Of a stretch of DNA of 64,000 nucleotides, positions 1 through 6,802 are shown piece after piece. Both the position numbers and the translations under genes were made by a program. The stretch's first letter is position 1, and every line of letters begins with the position of its first letter. Under the pieces are notes generated by a model. That model was not told where the DNA came from, searched no databases, and saw only the letters and a program-made list of their open reading frames with translations. This DNA comes from Parasphingorhabdus litoris DSM 22379. GTDB taxonomy: Bacteria > Pseudomonadota > Alphaproteobacteria > Sphingomonadales > Sphingomonadaceae. The DNA lies in the NCBI RefSeq assembly GCF_020906275.1, contig NZ_CP086727.1, forward strand, positions 1,054,001 to 1,118,000, in the 5' to 3' direction.

Positions 1-924
1 CAGAAGCTGACAGATCATGAGCGCAACCTGCTCACGCAAATCTTCCGCTTCTTTACGCAGGCCGATGTCGAGGTGCAGGATTGCTATCACGACAAATATG
101 GCCGCGTGTTCAAACCGACCGAAGTCAAGATGATGCTCACCGCGTTCTCCAACATGGAAACCGTCCACATTGCGGCTTACTCGCACCTGCTCGACACGAT
201 CGGCATGCCGGAGAGCGAGTACAGCATGTTCCTCGAATATGAGGAGATGAAGGACAAGCATGACTATCTCGGCACGTTCGGTGTCGATACGGATGAAGAT
301 ATTGCCAAGACGCTGGCGATGTTCGGCGGCTTTACCGAAGGGTTGCAGCTGTTCGCGTCATTTGCGATGCTGATGAACTTCCCGCGCTTCAACAAGATGA
401 AGGGCATGGGGCAGATTGTCTCCTGGTCGGTACGCGATGAATCGCTCCACTGCGAAGGCATTGTCAAAATGTTCCACACATTTGTGAACGAGCGCGACTG
501 CCTGACCAAAGCGGTCAAGGAAGATATTATCGATTGCTGCCAGAAAACCGTCCGCCTGGAAGATGCGTTTATCGACCTGGCGTTCAGCGACGGTCCGGTG
601 ACCGGCATGACCGCGAAAGAGATTAAGCGCTATATCCGATACATCGCCGACTGGCGCCTGGGACAGCTGGGCTTTGATCCCATCTACATGATCGAAGACC
701 ACCCGCTGCCATGGCTTGCGCCATTGCTCAACGGTGTCGAGCACGCCAATTTCTTCGAAACCCGCGCCACCGAATATTCCAAAGGCGCCACCCGCGGCAA
801 CTGGAACGAAGTGTGGGATAGTTTCGATCAACGCAAAGGCGGCAAGATTATCGGTATCGAAGAAACCGATAATGATGACGATGGCGAAGATATGTTTGAG
901 CAGGCGGGGGTTGCTGCGGAGTAA
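1..924 (+). CDS. nrdB: Ribonucleoside-diphosphate reductase beta subunit (5' truncated by window)
   Basis: Reads open from the first base, so the N-terminus lies outside the window. It is the radical-generating small subunit of an aerobic class I ribonucleotide reductase, which makes deoxyribonucleotides together with NrdA. In the visible fragment the di-iron ligands appear as E53-x-x-H56 followed four residues later by Y60, the expected place of the radical tyrosine. The second metal site is in the DESLHCEG segment. The C-terminal tail is acidic and ends in a short hydrophobic stretch, as expected for docking to NrdA. No close downstream partner is visible: the next gene is an unrelated AT-richer cassette. 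Family assignment is secure; the exact subclass is inferred from the retained tyrosine. Confidence 0.96.
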   Translation, partial: QKLTDHERNLLTQIFRFFTQADVEVQDCYHDKYGRVFKPTEVKMMLTAFSNMETVHIAAYSHLLDTIGMPESEYSMFLEYEEMKDKHDYLGTFGVDTDEDIAKTLAMFGGFTEGLQLFASFAMLMNFPRFNKMKGMGQIVSWSVRDESLHCEGIVKMFHTFVNERDCLTKAVKEDIIDCCQKTVRLEDAFIDLAFSDGPVTGMTAKEIKRYIRYIADWRLGQLGFDPIYMIEDHPLPWLAPLLNGVEHANFFETRATEYSKGATRGNWNEVWDSFDQRKGGKIIGIEETDNDDDGEDMFEQAGVAAE

Positions 925-930
925 TATTTC

Positions 931-958
931 TTGACCTTTGATCAATTATTGCTAATTT
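931..958 (+). promoter_or_regulatory. Candidate promoter with overlapping operator for the HTH cassette
   Basis: TTGAC-CTTTG-ATCAA at 931-945 is an interrupted palindrome. Its left half doubles as a -35-like TTGACC, and TAATTT at 953-958 sits 16 bases downstream as a possible -10. The same TTGAY-N5-ATCAA pattern recurs twice after the cassette (1962-1976 and 1984-1998), which suggests binding by the HTH protein encoded at 1302-1928. The promoter reading is inferred from sequence only. Confidence 0.45.
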
Positions 959-990
959 CAAAGCGCCAACACTAAAACGAAGGGCGGTAA

Positions 991-1290
991 ATGGCTGCAA
1001 AACAACTTGCTATAACTACCGCCCATATTCGCGAGTATCTTATGATGTCTGAGAGAGCGATCTCTTGGCCAGTTGATATTGGCACCGTGTTGGAAGTCAA
1101 TGACCTCGACCGAATGGACGTCTTGCACGTTCTGAAGTCAATAGAGGTTAGTGAAAACCTGAAGGGGGCACTAAATGGTAGCGAAATGGTAGCAGAAGGT
1201 CAGACTTGCGAAGGAGTCACTTTACAAATTTTATATCGGATTGATCCCCTGTCATCCGACATAATCGTTGATTCTGTGACCCAAATTTAA
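991..1290 (+). CDS. Small DUF4258-like / toxin-like protein
   Basis: A 99-residue protein with a good ribosome binding site (GAAGGGCGG) before its ATG. The layout, a helical N-terminal half with MDVLHVLKSIE followed by beta-strand-like stretches (LQILYRID, IIVDSVTQI), resembles DUF4258 or MqsR-like members of the RelE-type toxin fold. The resemblance is weak and no catalytic residues can be assigned. It lies 11 bases upstream of an XRE-type HTH gene, the gene pair order seen for DUF4258 proteins with MqsA-type antitoxins. Base composition is AT-richer than nrdB, which suggests acquisition. It could equally be a non-toxic small partner of the regulator. Confidence 0.5.
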   Translation: MAAKQLAITTAHIREYLMMSERAISWPVDIGTVLEVNDLDRMDVLHVLKSIEVSENLKGALNGSEMVAEGQTCEGVTLQILYRIDPLSSDIIVDSVTQI

Positions 1291-1301
1291 GGAGTAAAGC
1301 A

Positions 1302-1928
1302 ATGTCCACGGACAAGCAGAATGCAGAGCGCATTCTGTCGGAGTTCGTCGTGGATAATCTTGGAGGCTCCTTCAAGGTAATCCTCGTCGATTCGGCGATA
1401 TGTTGCACTGATGATAATACACAAAAGGAGAGAATTAAGATTCCAGACTTTGACGGTCTAACGATTGCTATTGCGACCCTAAGAGCGATCCATGAACGTA
1501 AACTTTCTGGGACCGACGTTCGATTTCTTAGAAAACACTTAGGAATGAGATCAAAAGAACTTGCAGAACATCTGGATATTTCTCCGGAACACCTCTCAAG
1601 ATGTGAAAATGGAGATAAAGTCTTATCTTCTAACAGCGAGAAGTTATTGAGATTATTGGTTCTAATGAAGCCATATCAGATAGTCCAAAGACTGGTGGAA
1701 GAGAGTGATTCAGATAATCTGAAAAATGTGAAATCACTAGTTGCTTACGGCAAGCTAATGACCGAGATGATTTCAAATATGAAAATAGTTTCGATCTCAA
1801 ATGATGATGACCCATTAGTATTCAAGTTTAAGTTTGTAAAAGGAGAATCCGTTGTTTCTCTAGAGCATGCTAATGACGAGGATGGGAATTGGAGTAATCC
1901 GCGATTACCCAACGTAGTAGCAGCATAA
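1302..1928 (+). CDS. XRE/MqsA-type helix-turn-helix regulator, probable antitoxin
   Basis: A 208-residue protein with a strong AAGGAG ribosome binding site. Residues about 71-104 form a Cro/C1-type HTH: TDVRFLRKHLG, then SKELAEHLDISPEHLSRCENG. The segment before it (PDFDGLTIAIATLRA) is typical of YgiT/MqsA-family antitoxin-like regulators, but the zinc-binding CxxC N-terminus of classical MqsA is absent. The C-terminal 80 residues are unrecognised. It is likely co-transcribed with the toxin-like gene upstream. The three TTGAY-N5-ATCAA palindromes at 931, 1962 and 1984 are natural candidates for its binding sites. Codon use is clearly AT-richer than in the flanking core genes. Confidence 0.65.
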   Translation: MSTDKQNAERILSEFVVDNLGGSFKVILVDSAICCTDDNTQKERIKIPDFDGLTIAIATLRAIHERKLSGTDVRFLRKHLGMRSKELAEHLDISPEHLSRCENGDKVLSSNSEKLLRLLVLMKPYQIVQRLVEESDSDNLKNVKSLVAYGKLMTEMISNMKIVSISNDDDPLVFKFKFVKGESVVSLEHANDEDGNWSNPRLPNVVAA

Positions 1929-1932
1929 ATTC

Positions 1933-1963
1933 AAGGGCCTCAAAGTTTGAGGCCCTTTTTTTT
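1933..1963 (+). terminator. Rho-independent terminator of the HTH cassette
   Basis: A near-perfect stem, AAGGGCCTCAAA pairing with TTTGAGGCCCTT, is followed immediately by a T-run. It lies five bases after the stop codon of the HTH gene, so it closes the two-gene transcript. Confidence 0.9.
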
Positions 1964-2012
1964 GATCTTAGATCAATATTAGGTTGATCTAAGATCAATT
2001 TAACCCTACATT
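1962..2012 (+). promoter_or_regulatory. Paired operator palindromes and candidate promoter
   Basis: TTGATCTTAGATCAA (1962-1976) and its exact reverse complement TTGATCTAAGATCAA (1984-1998) lie 22 bases apart centre to centre, about two helical turns, so a dimeric regulator could bind both on one face. TTGATC at 1984-1989 and TACATT at 2007-2012 have 17-base spacing and form a plausible sigma70-type promoter. The predicted transcript start near 2019 is just before a structured leader. Control by the upstream HTH protein is an inference. Confidence 0.5.
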
Positions 2013-2025
2013 GTTTTCAGCAAAA

Positions 2026-2121
2026 AGGGCGAGCATCGTCTGAATCACGATACCCGCCCTCTAGAATGCCAAGGAGAATGACCACCTTGGCGGACTGGTG
2101 AGGATGTTCCCCTCAGCCAAG
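2026..2121 (+). ncRNA. Structured leader RNA or small RNA with alternative pairings
   Basis: The stretch folds on inspection. A first hairpin pairs AGGGCG/ATCGT (2026-2039) with ACGAT/CGCCCT (2047-2060). The block CCTTGGC (2085-2091) can pair with GCCAAGG (2068-2074) upstream or, as CTTGGC, with GCCAAG (2116-2121) downstream. In the second case the inner TGAGG/CCTCA (2099-2103, 2111-2115) also pairs. These two states exclude each other, as in attenuators or switches. It starts shortly after a predicted promoter and lies in the 5' region of the small gene at 2193. No known RNA family was recognised. Confidence 0.35.
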
Positions 2122-2192
2122 CACTGTGGACGTACATACTCTTTTGCTTTTTTTCAATGGTCAGAAACAAGCAAAGAAAGGGCCCTATTAAG

Positions 2193-2372
2193 ATGGCCAC
2201 TCAAGTTAGAAATCCTGTAGGTACTCGTGCCCGCACTGGTGAAATCTGTCCTGAAAGCGGAGTATGGAAAGCGGAGGCTACCCCCTCCACGACTGCTCCC
2301 ATTGCTAAAGGGAACCGTATGCCGCCTTATCGTGGAAAAGCGGTAAGCTGGAAACTCATTCAGCACGCTTAA
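2193..2372 (+). CDS. Small YjzC-like protein of unknown function
   Basis: A 59-residue protein beginning MATQVRNPVGTR. The pattern GTRARTGEICPESGVW...PIAKGNRMPPYRG...WKL resembles the short family of small proteins annotated as YjzC-like, found in diverse bacteria, whose function is not known. There is one cysteine and no signal peptide. A longer in-frame start at 2157 exists but has no ribosome binding site, while the start at 2193 follows a purine-rich GAAAGGG. A terminator follows directly. It sits between the HTH cassette and a KTSC gene in an AT-richer stretch. Confidence 0.6.
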   Translation: MATQVRNPVGTRARTGEICPESGVWKAEATPSTTAPIAKGNRMPPYRGKAVSWKLIQHA

Positions 2373-2376
2373 AACA

Positions 2377-2405
2377 AGGGGCGAACCTTGGTTCGCCCCT
2401 ATTTT
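2377..2405 (+). terminator. Rho-independent terminator
   Basis: A perfect 10-bp stem AGGGGCGAAC / GTTCGCCCCT with a four-base loop is followed by ATTTTG. It lies four bases after the stop codon of the 59-residue gene. The downstream KTSC gene begins 21 bases beyond it and would depend on readthrough or its own start. Confidence 0.85.
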
Positions 2406-2426
2406 GTATATTACAGGGCAAGAGAA

Positions 2427-2624
2427 ATGATAGCATTAAACTCACGCGCCATTCGTGGCGTATCTTACGATTCAAATACAGCCACTTTAACCATTTGGTT
2501 CACCAGTGGGGAGCAGGGCTATGACTATTACAATGTGCCAGCGCATGTTTATGATGGTTTGTTAAAGGCTAGTTCCCACGGATCATATTTCAATCACTAC
2601 ATTCGTGATCAATATGCTGCCTAA
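2427..2624 (+). CDS. KTSC-domain protein
   Basis: A 65-residue protein that consists almost entirely of a KTSC domain: NSRAIRGVSYDSNTATLTIWF, then YDYYNVP, then LLKASSHGSYFNHYIRDQY. KTSC proteins are small, and some members are linked to RNA-binding or lysyl-tRNA-synthetase contexts, but this solo form has no assigned role. The start at 2427 is preferred because an upstream in-frame start would place the terminator at 2377-2405 inside the coding region. A hairpin follows the stop codon. Confidence 0.8.
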   Translation: MIALNSRAIRGVSYDSNTATLTIWFTSGEQGYDYYNVPAHVYDGLLKASSHGSYFNHYIRDQYAA

Positions 2625-2628
2625 TGGA

Positions 2629-2653
2629 GCGGTCAAAACGCTGTTTTGACCGC
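2629..2653 (+). terminator. Hairpin terminator after the KTSC gene
   Basis: A perfect 11-bp stem GCGGTCAAAAC / GTTTTGACCGC with a three-base loop lies five bases after the KTSC stop codon. There is no strong T-run, so it may stop transcription weakly or protect the 3' end. Confidence 0.6.
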
Positions 2654-2745
2654 CCACCATCACCGCAAATAATCACTCCGCTCCGCCCCATCATAGCGAC
2701 CGGAGCACAGGCAGCGGTATTTGAAATCTCTTCCCCGAACCGCGC

Positions 2746-3192
2746 CTAAACCAAAAGCCCTCTAATCGTCTGTACCCACCCAGCGGGATCAAGCATGATC
2801 GTCACCGCGACACTCGCGCTGAACGCCGCGACGACCAGCCAGAAGCCGGGGCCGTAAGCTGTCGTCTTTTCCGGATTCTCTTTGTCGAACCAGATGAAAT
2901 AGCAGCTTTTCTGACGCTCTCCGGCCAGCTGCCATCTTCTGTGATGGACGCGGACTTGCTTTTGGTCGGGCGTATCAAATTCGATCCGCATGCTGACCCG
3001 TTTGAACCGGACGCCGCCTTCATCGCCCTGTTGGCCAAGATGGTCATAATGGCGTTCCATTGCGGAATAGTCGCTGCGCACCAGCTTCGCCAGCGCGGGG
3101 CTAAAGCGGCGCATGGTGTCGAGGCCGATCCCCACGGAAACCAGCGTCACGAAAATGGCTGTCGCCAGCAAGATGGTGGTAAACCAGTCCAT
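2746..3192 (-). CDS. Two-helix membrane protein, unknown function
   Basis: 148 residues. An N-terminal membrane segment (residues about 4-25) and a C-terminal one (about 115-135) flank a soluble central part rich in basic and aromatic residues (MRIEFDTPDQKQVRVHHRRW). No family is recognised. The ribosome binding site is weak, but no better start is available. The gene stands alone on the minus strand, with the palindromic repeat region on its 5' side. Confidence 0.6.
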   Translation of the reverse strand: MDWFTTILLATAIFVTLVSVGIGLDTMRRFSPALAKLVRSDYSAMERHYDHLGQQGDEGGVRFKRVSMRIEFDTPDQKQVRVHHRRWQLAGERQKSCYFIWFDKENPEKTTAYGPGFWLVVAAFSASVAVTIMLDPAGWVQTIRGLLV

Positions 3193-3273
3193 ATCGCCGG
3201 ACGTAAGATGCGCCGGTTAAAGATCGATTACGGTGGCGGTTGCCAATTCCGGCCAATCGTCACTTCCCTCCAT

Positions 3274-3352
3274 CGTCATCCCGAACTTGTTTCGGGATCT
3301 CTTTGGGTTTGGCGCTTCCTAGAGGAGATGCTGAAACGAGTTCAGCATGACG
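3274..3352. repeat. Dispersed palindromic repeat, full two-hairpin unit
   Basis: Two inverted half-units are bounded by CGTCAT and ATGACG. The left half reads CGTCATCCCGAACTTG and continues to GGGATCT at 3300. The right half (3326-3352) is a diverged inverse with GCTGAAACGAGTTCAGC. Each half forms its own short hairpin. The same half-unit occurs at 3703-3729 and, as an inverted pair, inside cysS at 27512-27581. The architecture is REPIN-like. Confidence 0.85.
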
Positions 3353-3375
3353 AATTTGGAGAAGTGGGCTGATGA

Positions 3376-3681
3376 TCACAGGAGCGGCTCAAACCCTATA
3401 TCCTCGGCCAGGTCGCGCCAGTCGGGATTGCCGGCCTCAATCAAATTGATCTTCCATGGACGGTGCCAGTTTTTCAATTGCTTTTCGCGGGCGATGGCCA
3501 GCTCCATCGTTCCGAATTGCTCGAAATGGACCAGTCGTTTGAGGCGGTATTTCCGGGTGAAGCCGGGCACGATGCCGGTGCGGTGCTGGTGGATGCGCTG
3601 GATCAGGTTTGAGGTGACGCCGATATAGGGTAGGCCGCGGGCTTTGTTGGTGACGATATAGACGGTGGGCTGGATGGGCAT
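3376..3681 (-). CDS. GIY-YIG single-domain nuclease
   Basis: 101 residues spanning the whole small GIY-YIG fold: VYIVTN near the N-terminus, GLPYIGVTSNL for the YIG strand, R29 in IQRIHQHR, and the later basic and acidic residues of the YhbQ/UPF0213-like group (E in EFGTMELAIAREKQLK). Members cut or nick DNA; the target of this one is unknown. The gene lies between inverted copies of the palindromic repeat (3274-3352 and 3703-3729), like an open reading frame inside a small element with terminal inverted repeats. It is not related to the RAYT transposases that spread known REP sequences. Confidence 0.85.
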   Translation of the reverse strand: MPIQPTVYIVTNKARGLPYIGVTSNLIQRIHQHRTGIVPGFTRKYRLKRLVHFEQFGTMELAIAREKQLKNWHRPWKINLIEAGNPDWRDLAEDIGFEPLL

Positions 3682-3702
3682 TTTGTCAGGGTTGCGCTAT
3701 TT

Positions 3703-3729
3703 AGATCCTGAAACAAGTTCAGGATGACG
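3703..3729. repeat. Half-unit of the dispersed palindromic repeat
   Basis: A 27-base copy, AGATCCTGAAACAAGTTC followed by AGGATGACG. It is the inverse of the left half-unit at 3274-3300 with two differences. Those changes are compensatory in the hairpin stem (C to T and G to A). It lies 21 bases upstream of the GIY-YIG start codon, so the gene is bracketed by inverted repeats. Confidence 0.8.
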
Positions 3730-3828
3730 AAGAGATGGGGTGTGACCGCTACTGTTAAGCGGCCGGCCCCGCGACATTCACCCCGCAATCATCAACGCGT
3801 CCGTTGCCTCAACAATCACACACGCAAA

Positions 3829-4680
3829 TCAACGCTTCTTGCGCTTCTTCTTAAACACCTTTTTCTCGACATATTCCGCGAAATCCTTGGCATAGGCGTC
3901 GCGCAGTTCGATCTGGGCTTTTTCGATATCGTCCTCGGTCTTGGGCGGGAAATATTCCAGCGGGTTTTTGACCTGGCCCTTGCCGATCTTGGTCTGTGTA
4001 TCACCGTCAAATTCGCGGTAGATCCAGCCGGTGAACAGGTTGCTACCGTACATCATCGCCTTGTGATAGAAGATATGCGTGGTGGTCAGCTCGGCATAGC
4101 AGGGCGCGGTGGAGTCGGTCAGGCGCTTCTTGTCCTTGATCGTCTTGTTCATCGCCTTGATCTTGGCCTTCAGTTCCGGGTCTTTCTTGGCATCCTCGTT
4201 AAATGGGGTCGGCTCCTGCACGATGATTTTATAGCCGCCCAGTTTCAGCGTCTCGTTGATGCCCAGCTTGTTGAGTTCCTCCATCTGAACTTCAGGGCCG
4301 AGATAATCCTTCATCAGATCCTTGACCGTCGCCACCCGGTTCTTGTGCGCCGCCTGATCCGCCAGCGCGCCAACAATGCCAAAGCCGGACAGCAGGCCGG
4401 TATTGATGCCGATATAATTTTCCGTCGGCCAGACATGCAGTTCGCAGACCGAACCGTCGGCCGCCAATCTATAGGTCGGCGCGACCGGTTCCGGTATGGG
4501 GGAAGGATCTAGTATTTCGTCTCCTGGAATGGTGCCGTCTTCGACGACCTCGATTTCAATGGCGGGGGGCGCCGGGGTCTCCGCTGTCGTTTCCGTTTCT
4601 GCTGTGTCCTGGGCCACGGCTGGTGTGGCTGCGAAACAGGTGGCAGCGGCAATAGCGGTCAATGTCGGCAACTTGGTCAT
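3829..4680 (-). CDS. Secreted protein of unknown function
   Basis: 283 residues with a clear signal peptide (MTKLPTLTAIAAATCFAATPAVAQ). A Thr/Glu/Pro-rich linker follows to about residue 60, then a domain of about 200 residues with GILTGL-like and LNKLGINETLKLGGYKI segments. The C-terminus is strongly basic and lysine-rich (KKVFKKKRKKR). No known domain is recognised. A strong GGGGGAGA ribosome binding site precedes the ATG. It is probably periplasmic and monocistronic. Confidence 0.65.
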   Translation of the reverse strand: MTKLPTLTAIAAATCFAATPAVAQDTAETETTAETPAPPAIEIEVVEDGTIPGDEILDPSPIPEPVAPTYRLAADGSVCELHVWPTENYIGINTGLLSGFGIVGALADQAAHKNRVATVKDLMKDYLGPEVQMEELNKLGINETLKLGGYKIIVQEPTPFNEDAKKDPELKAKIKAMNKTIKDKKRLTDSTAPCYAELTTTHIFYHKAMMYGSNLFTGWIYREFDGDTQTKIGKGQVKNPLEYFPPKTEDDIEKAQIELRDAYAKDFAEYVEKKVFKKKRKKR

Positions 4681-4816
4681 TTCATTCTCCCCCGAAAATT
4701 TCTTCGAAATGCAGCATTTTTAGTTTGAACGAGCAAGTGGAACAATGTCTCGACATGTAAAAAGTGAAGGGTTGTAACAGCTTAGGTATAGTTGAGAGGA
4801 CGTGTGAGCGGAATAC

Positions 4817-4848
4817 AAAAAAACCCCGCCGGATCGCTCCGGCAGGGT
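4817..4848 (-). terminator. Rho-independent terminator of the PEP-CTERM gene
   Basis: Read on the minus strand, a GC-rich stem (CCTGCCGG / CCGGCGGGG) with a short loop is followed by a run of seven T residues. It lies 27 bases after the stop codon of the gene at 4875-5465. Confidence 0.85.
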
Positions 4849-4874
4849 CTGTGTGTTTCGTTTGTCAGCGCGGC

Positions 4875-5465
4875 TTAGGCGTAGCTGACCTTCACGTTCG
4901 CCTTGCGGCGACGCAGCGCGCCACCGATGGCGCCAAAGCCGAGGATCATGAATGCCCAGGTCGCTGGTTCTGGCACAGCAGCCGAGACATCGATATTGTC
5001 GAGGTTAACTGACGTGCCGTTAGCGGTCAGGGTGAAATTCAGCTGATCAATGTTACCAGCGAGACCGCCAATGGTCTGAAAACCACTCGGGGACAGGCTA
5101 CCCATCAAAGAAAAGACCGAACTCCCATTGAGAAATCCGTCAACCTGATAATCGCCAGTACCGTTCTGTGTAACCAGATCGAAAGAATTAAAGTTGAAGA
5201 CGCCGCCGACCACCTGGACCGAGCCGATGGAACCGCCGCCAAAGACAGATCCGACAACCAGGCTTGGCGCTGGGTTACCAAAGATTTGCCCTTCAAAGAT
5301 ATCGCCGCGGCCGGCGCTGACAGTGAAGCCATCTTCGACATAGGGGCCGGTAAAGACAGAGCCATTACCACCGCTCAAACCGTCAAACGAAATAACCGCC
5401 GCCTGTGCTGGTGCAGTCAAAGCCATAGCTGCAACCGCAGCAGAACCGAAAATCAATTTCTTCAT
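4875..5465 (-). CDS. PEPxxWA-CTERM sorting domain protein
   Basis: 196 residues. The signal peptide (MKKLIFGSAAVAAMALTAPAQA) leads into a Gly/Ser/Asn-rich extracellular beta-type domain. Residues about 164-190 form the sorting tripartite signal: VPEPATWAFMILGFG, hydrophobic stretch, then RRRK. In sphingomonads this variant marks proteins for processing by an exosortase and export with the exopolysaccharide layer. No exosortase gene is in this window. It has its own ribosome binding site (AAGGGG) and terminator, so it is a single-gene unit. Confidence 0.92.
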   Translation of the reverse strand: MKKLIFGSAAVAAMALTAPAQAAVISFDGLSGGNGSVFTGPYVEDGFTVSAGRGDIFEGQIFGNPAPSLVVGSVFGGGSIGSVQVVGGVFNFNSFDLVTQNGTGDYQVDGFLNGSSVFSLMGSLSPSGFQTIGGLAGNIDQLNFTLTANGTSVNLDNIDVSAAVPEPATWAFMILGFGAIGGALRRRKANVKVSYA

Positions 5466-5699
5466 TATTAAACCCCTTTAGATCTTGGTCAGAAAACCAA
5501 GATAAAGCACCGGACGGCGCGTAAATTAAGCGAACCCTAACGAATCGTTAACATTTTTCGTATTGGGCAACAACCAATTCGGGAAGATAATATCGGGCGT
5601 CCCGGTTTGGGACAAAGATGGGGGAGTGGCTGAACCTATACCGTAACAGCGCAAAAAACCGCTTTCCTACACGCCCCGTTACATGCCTTAATCTGCCCC

Positions 5700-6215
5700 A
5701 TGAAAAACAGCCCATTCCCCACCAAACCCGACCCGCGCAGCGCCGCTGTTCAGAACCGATCGATATCGCGTATTCCTGCCTTTACCCCCGTGGAACTCAG
5801 GCGTGTGCGTCCCGATGGGTGGACGCCGCTTCGGCAGGCGGAGTTTATCGGCTTTCTTGCCGAAACGCGCTGCGTCAAAAAGGCGGCTGAGCGCGTGGGG
5901 ATGAGCCGCGAGACAGCCTATCGTCTGCGCCGCAAGCCGGGGGCGGATAGCTTTGTTGCGGCGTGGGATTTCATCTTGGAGGAACCGTGTCCGTCGAAAG
6001 GTGCGGATGGACGAAAGCCAAAGGTCACACTCGAAACGCTGTTTCAGCGCATCCGGATGGGCAGCTATCGCCCGATGCTGCGCGCCGGGCGCTATGTCGG
6101 AACGCTGCAAAAGCCTGATATTCAGGCACTTTTGGCCGCAATATCGCGTCTTGACATGGTGGCACCATCGGCAGACCATAGGGATAGTTTCGCGGCGAAC
6201 CGCGGTGATCCATAG
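5700..6215 (+). CDS. HTH-domain protein, sphingomonad hypothetical family
   Basis: 171 residues. Residues about 40-80 contain a homeodomain-like HTH (RQAEFIGFLAETRCVKKAAERV, GMSRETAYRLRRKPGA) used by a sphingomonad family of unstudied DNA-binding proteins. The remainder is basic with no known domain. It is likely a chromosomal regulator or a phage-derived terminase-small-subunit-like protein; the first is preferred because no phage genes are near. The next gene starts 21 bases downstream on the same strand. Confidence 0.65.
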   Translation: MKNSPFPTKPDPRSAAVQNRSISRIPAFTPVELRRVRPDGWTPLRQAEFIGFLAETRCVKKAAERVGMSRETAYRLRRKPGADSFVAAWDFILEEPCPSKGADGRKPKVTLETLFQRIRMGSYRPMLRAGRYVGTLQKPDIQALLAAISRLDMVAPSADHRDSFAANRGDP

Positions 6216-6236
6216 CGACAAAAAGGGGGCCTCACT

Positions 6237-6653
6237 GTGAACTTGACCAGCGCGAACTTGAACAGCAAATCCATCGCCCGCACCCTCTTCGCGCTTGCTG
6301 CGCTTTATGGCGTGCCCGTGCTGCTGCTCGGCCTTTTCGGAGAGGCGCAGTTTAACGCAGCAATGCCGCCAGCGATCACCCATCCCGAATTTTACTACGG
6401 CTTTCACGGTGTCGCGCTGGTGTTTCAGCTGGTCTTTGTGCTGATAGCCATTGATCCGCTTCGCTATCGCCCGCTGATGCTGGTGGCAGTGCTGGAGAAG
6501 CTGGCCTTTTTTGTCCCTGCGCTATGGCTTTACACCAATGGCCGACTGGCAGAGGGCGGGCCATTTTATGGTGCGATGATTGATGGGCTATGGGCTTTTG
6601 CTTTCCTGTTCTCATGGTGGCTGACGCGGCCGAAGGAGGCTGGGACTGGATAA
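6237..6653 (+). CDS. Four-helix integral membrane protein, unknown function
   Basis: 138 residues with about four hydrophobic helices (residues about 13-32, 55-74, 80-98, 110-130). The GTG start follows an AAAGGGGG ribosome binding site. It is probably co-transcribed with the HTH gene, 21 bases upstream. The protein resembles small sphingomonad membrane proteins without assigned function; no catalytic motif is seen. Confidence 0.65.
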   Translation: MNLTSANLNSKSIARTLFALAALYGVPVLLLGLFGEAQFNAAMPPAITHPEFYYGFHGVALVFQLVFVLIAIDPLRYRPLMLVAVLEKLAFFVPALWLYTNGRLAEGGPFYGAMIDGLWAFAFLFSWWLTRPKEAGTG

Positions 6654-6802
6654 ACGGCGGCGCTATGCCCGCTGTTTCGACATGGCCGGCTGACAAGCCA
6701 TCTTGCCCCAGCCACGATCCTTCTATACGCTTGAGATTCGGGGCTAGACTGATGAAGGGTTTCCTGATCCGGAAACGGATCGAACAGAGATAGGCTAGAC
6801 GA

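Noticed and set aside
2078..2101. Seven-codon leader peptide (MTTLADW) with AAGGAG just before it
   Set aside because: The spacing between AAGGAG and ATG is only one base, and the AAGGAG falls inside a predicted stem; not enough to call a gene.
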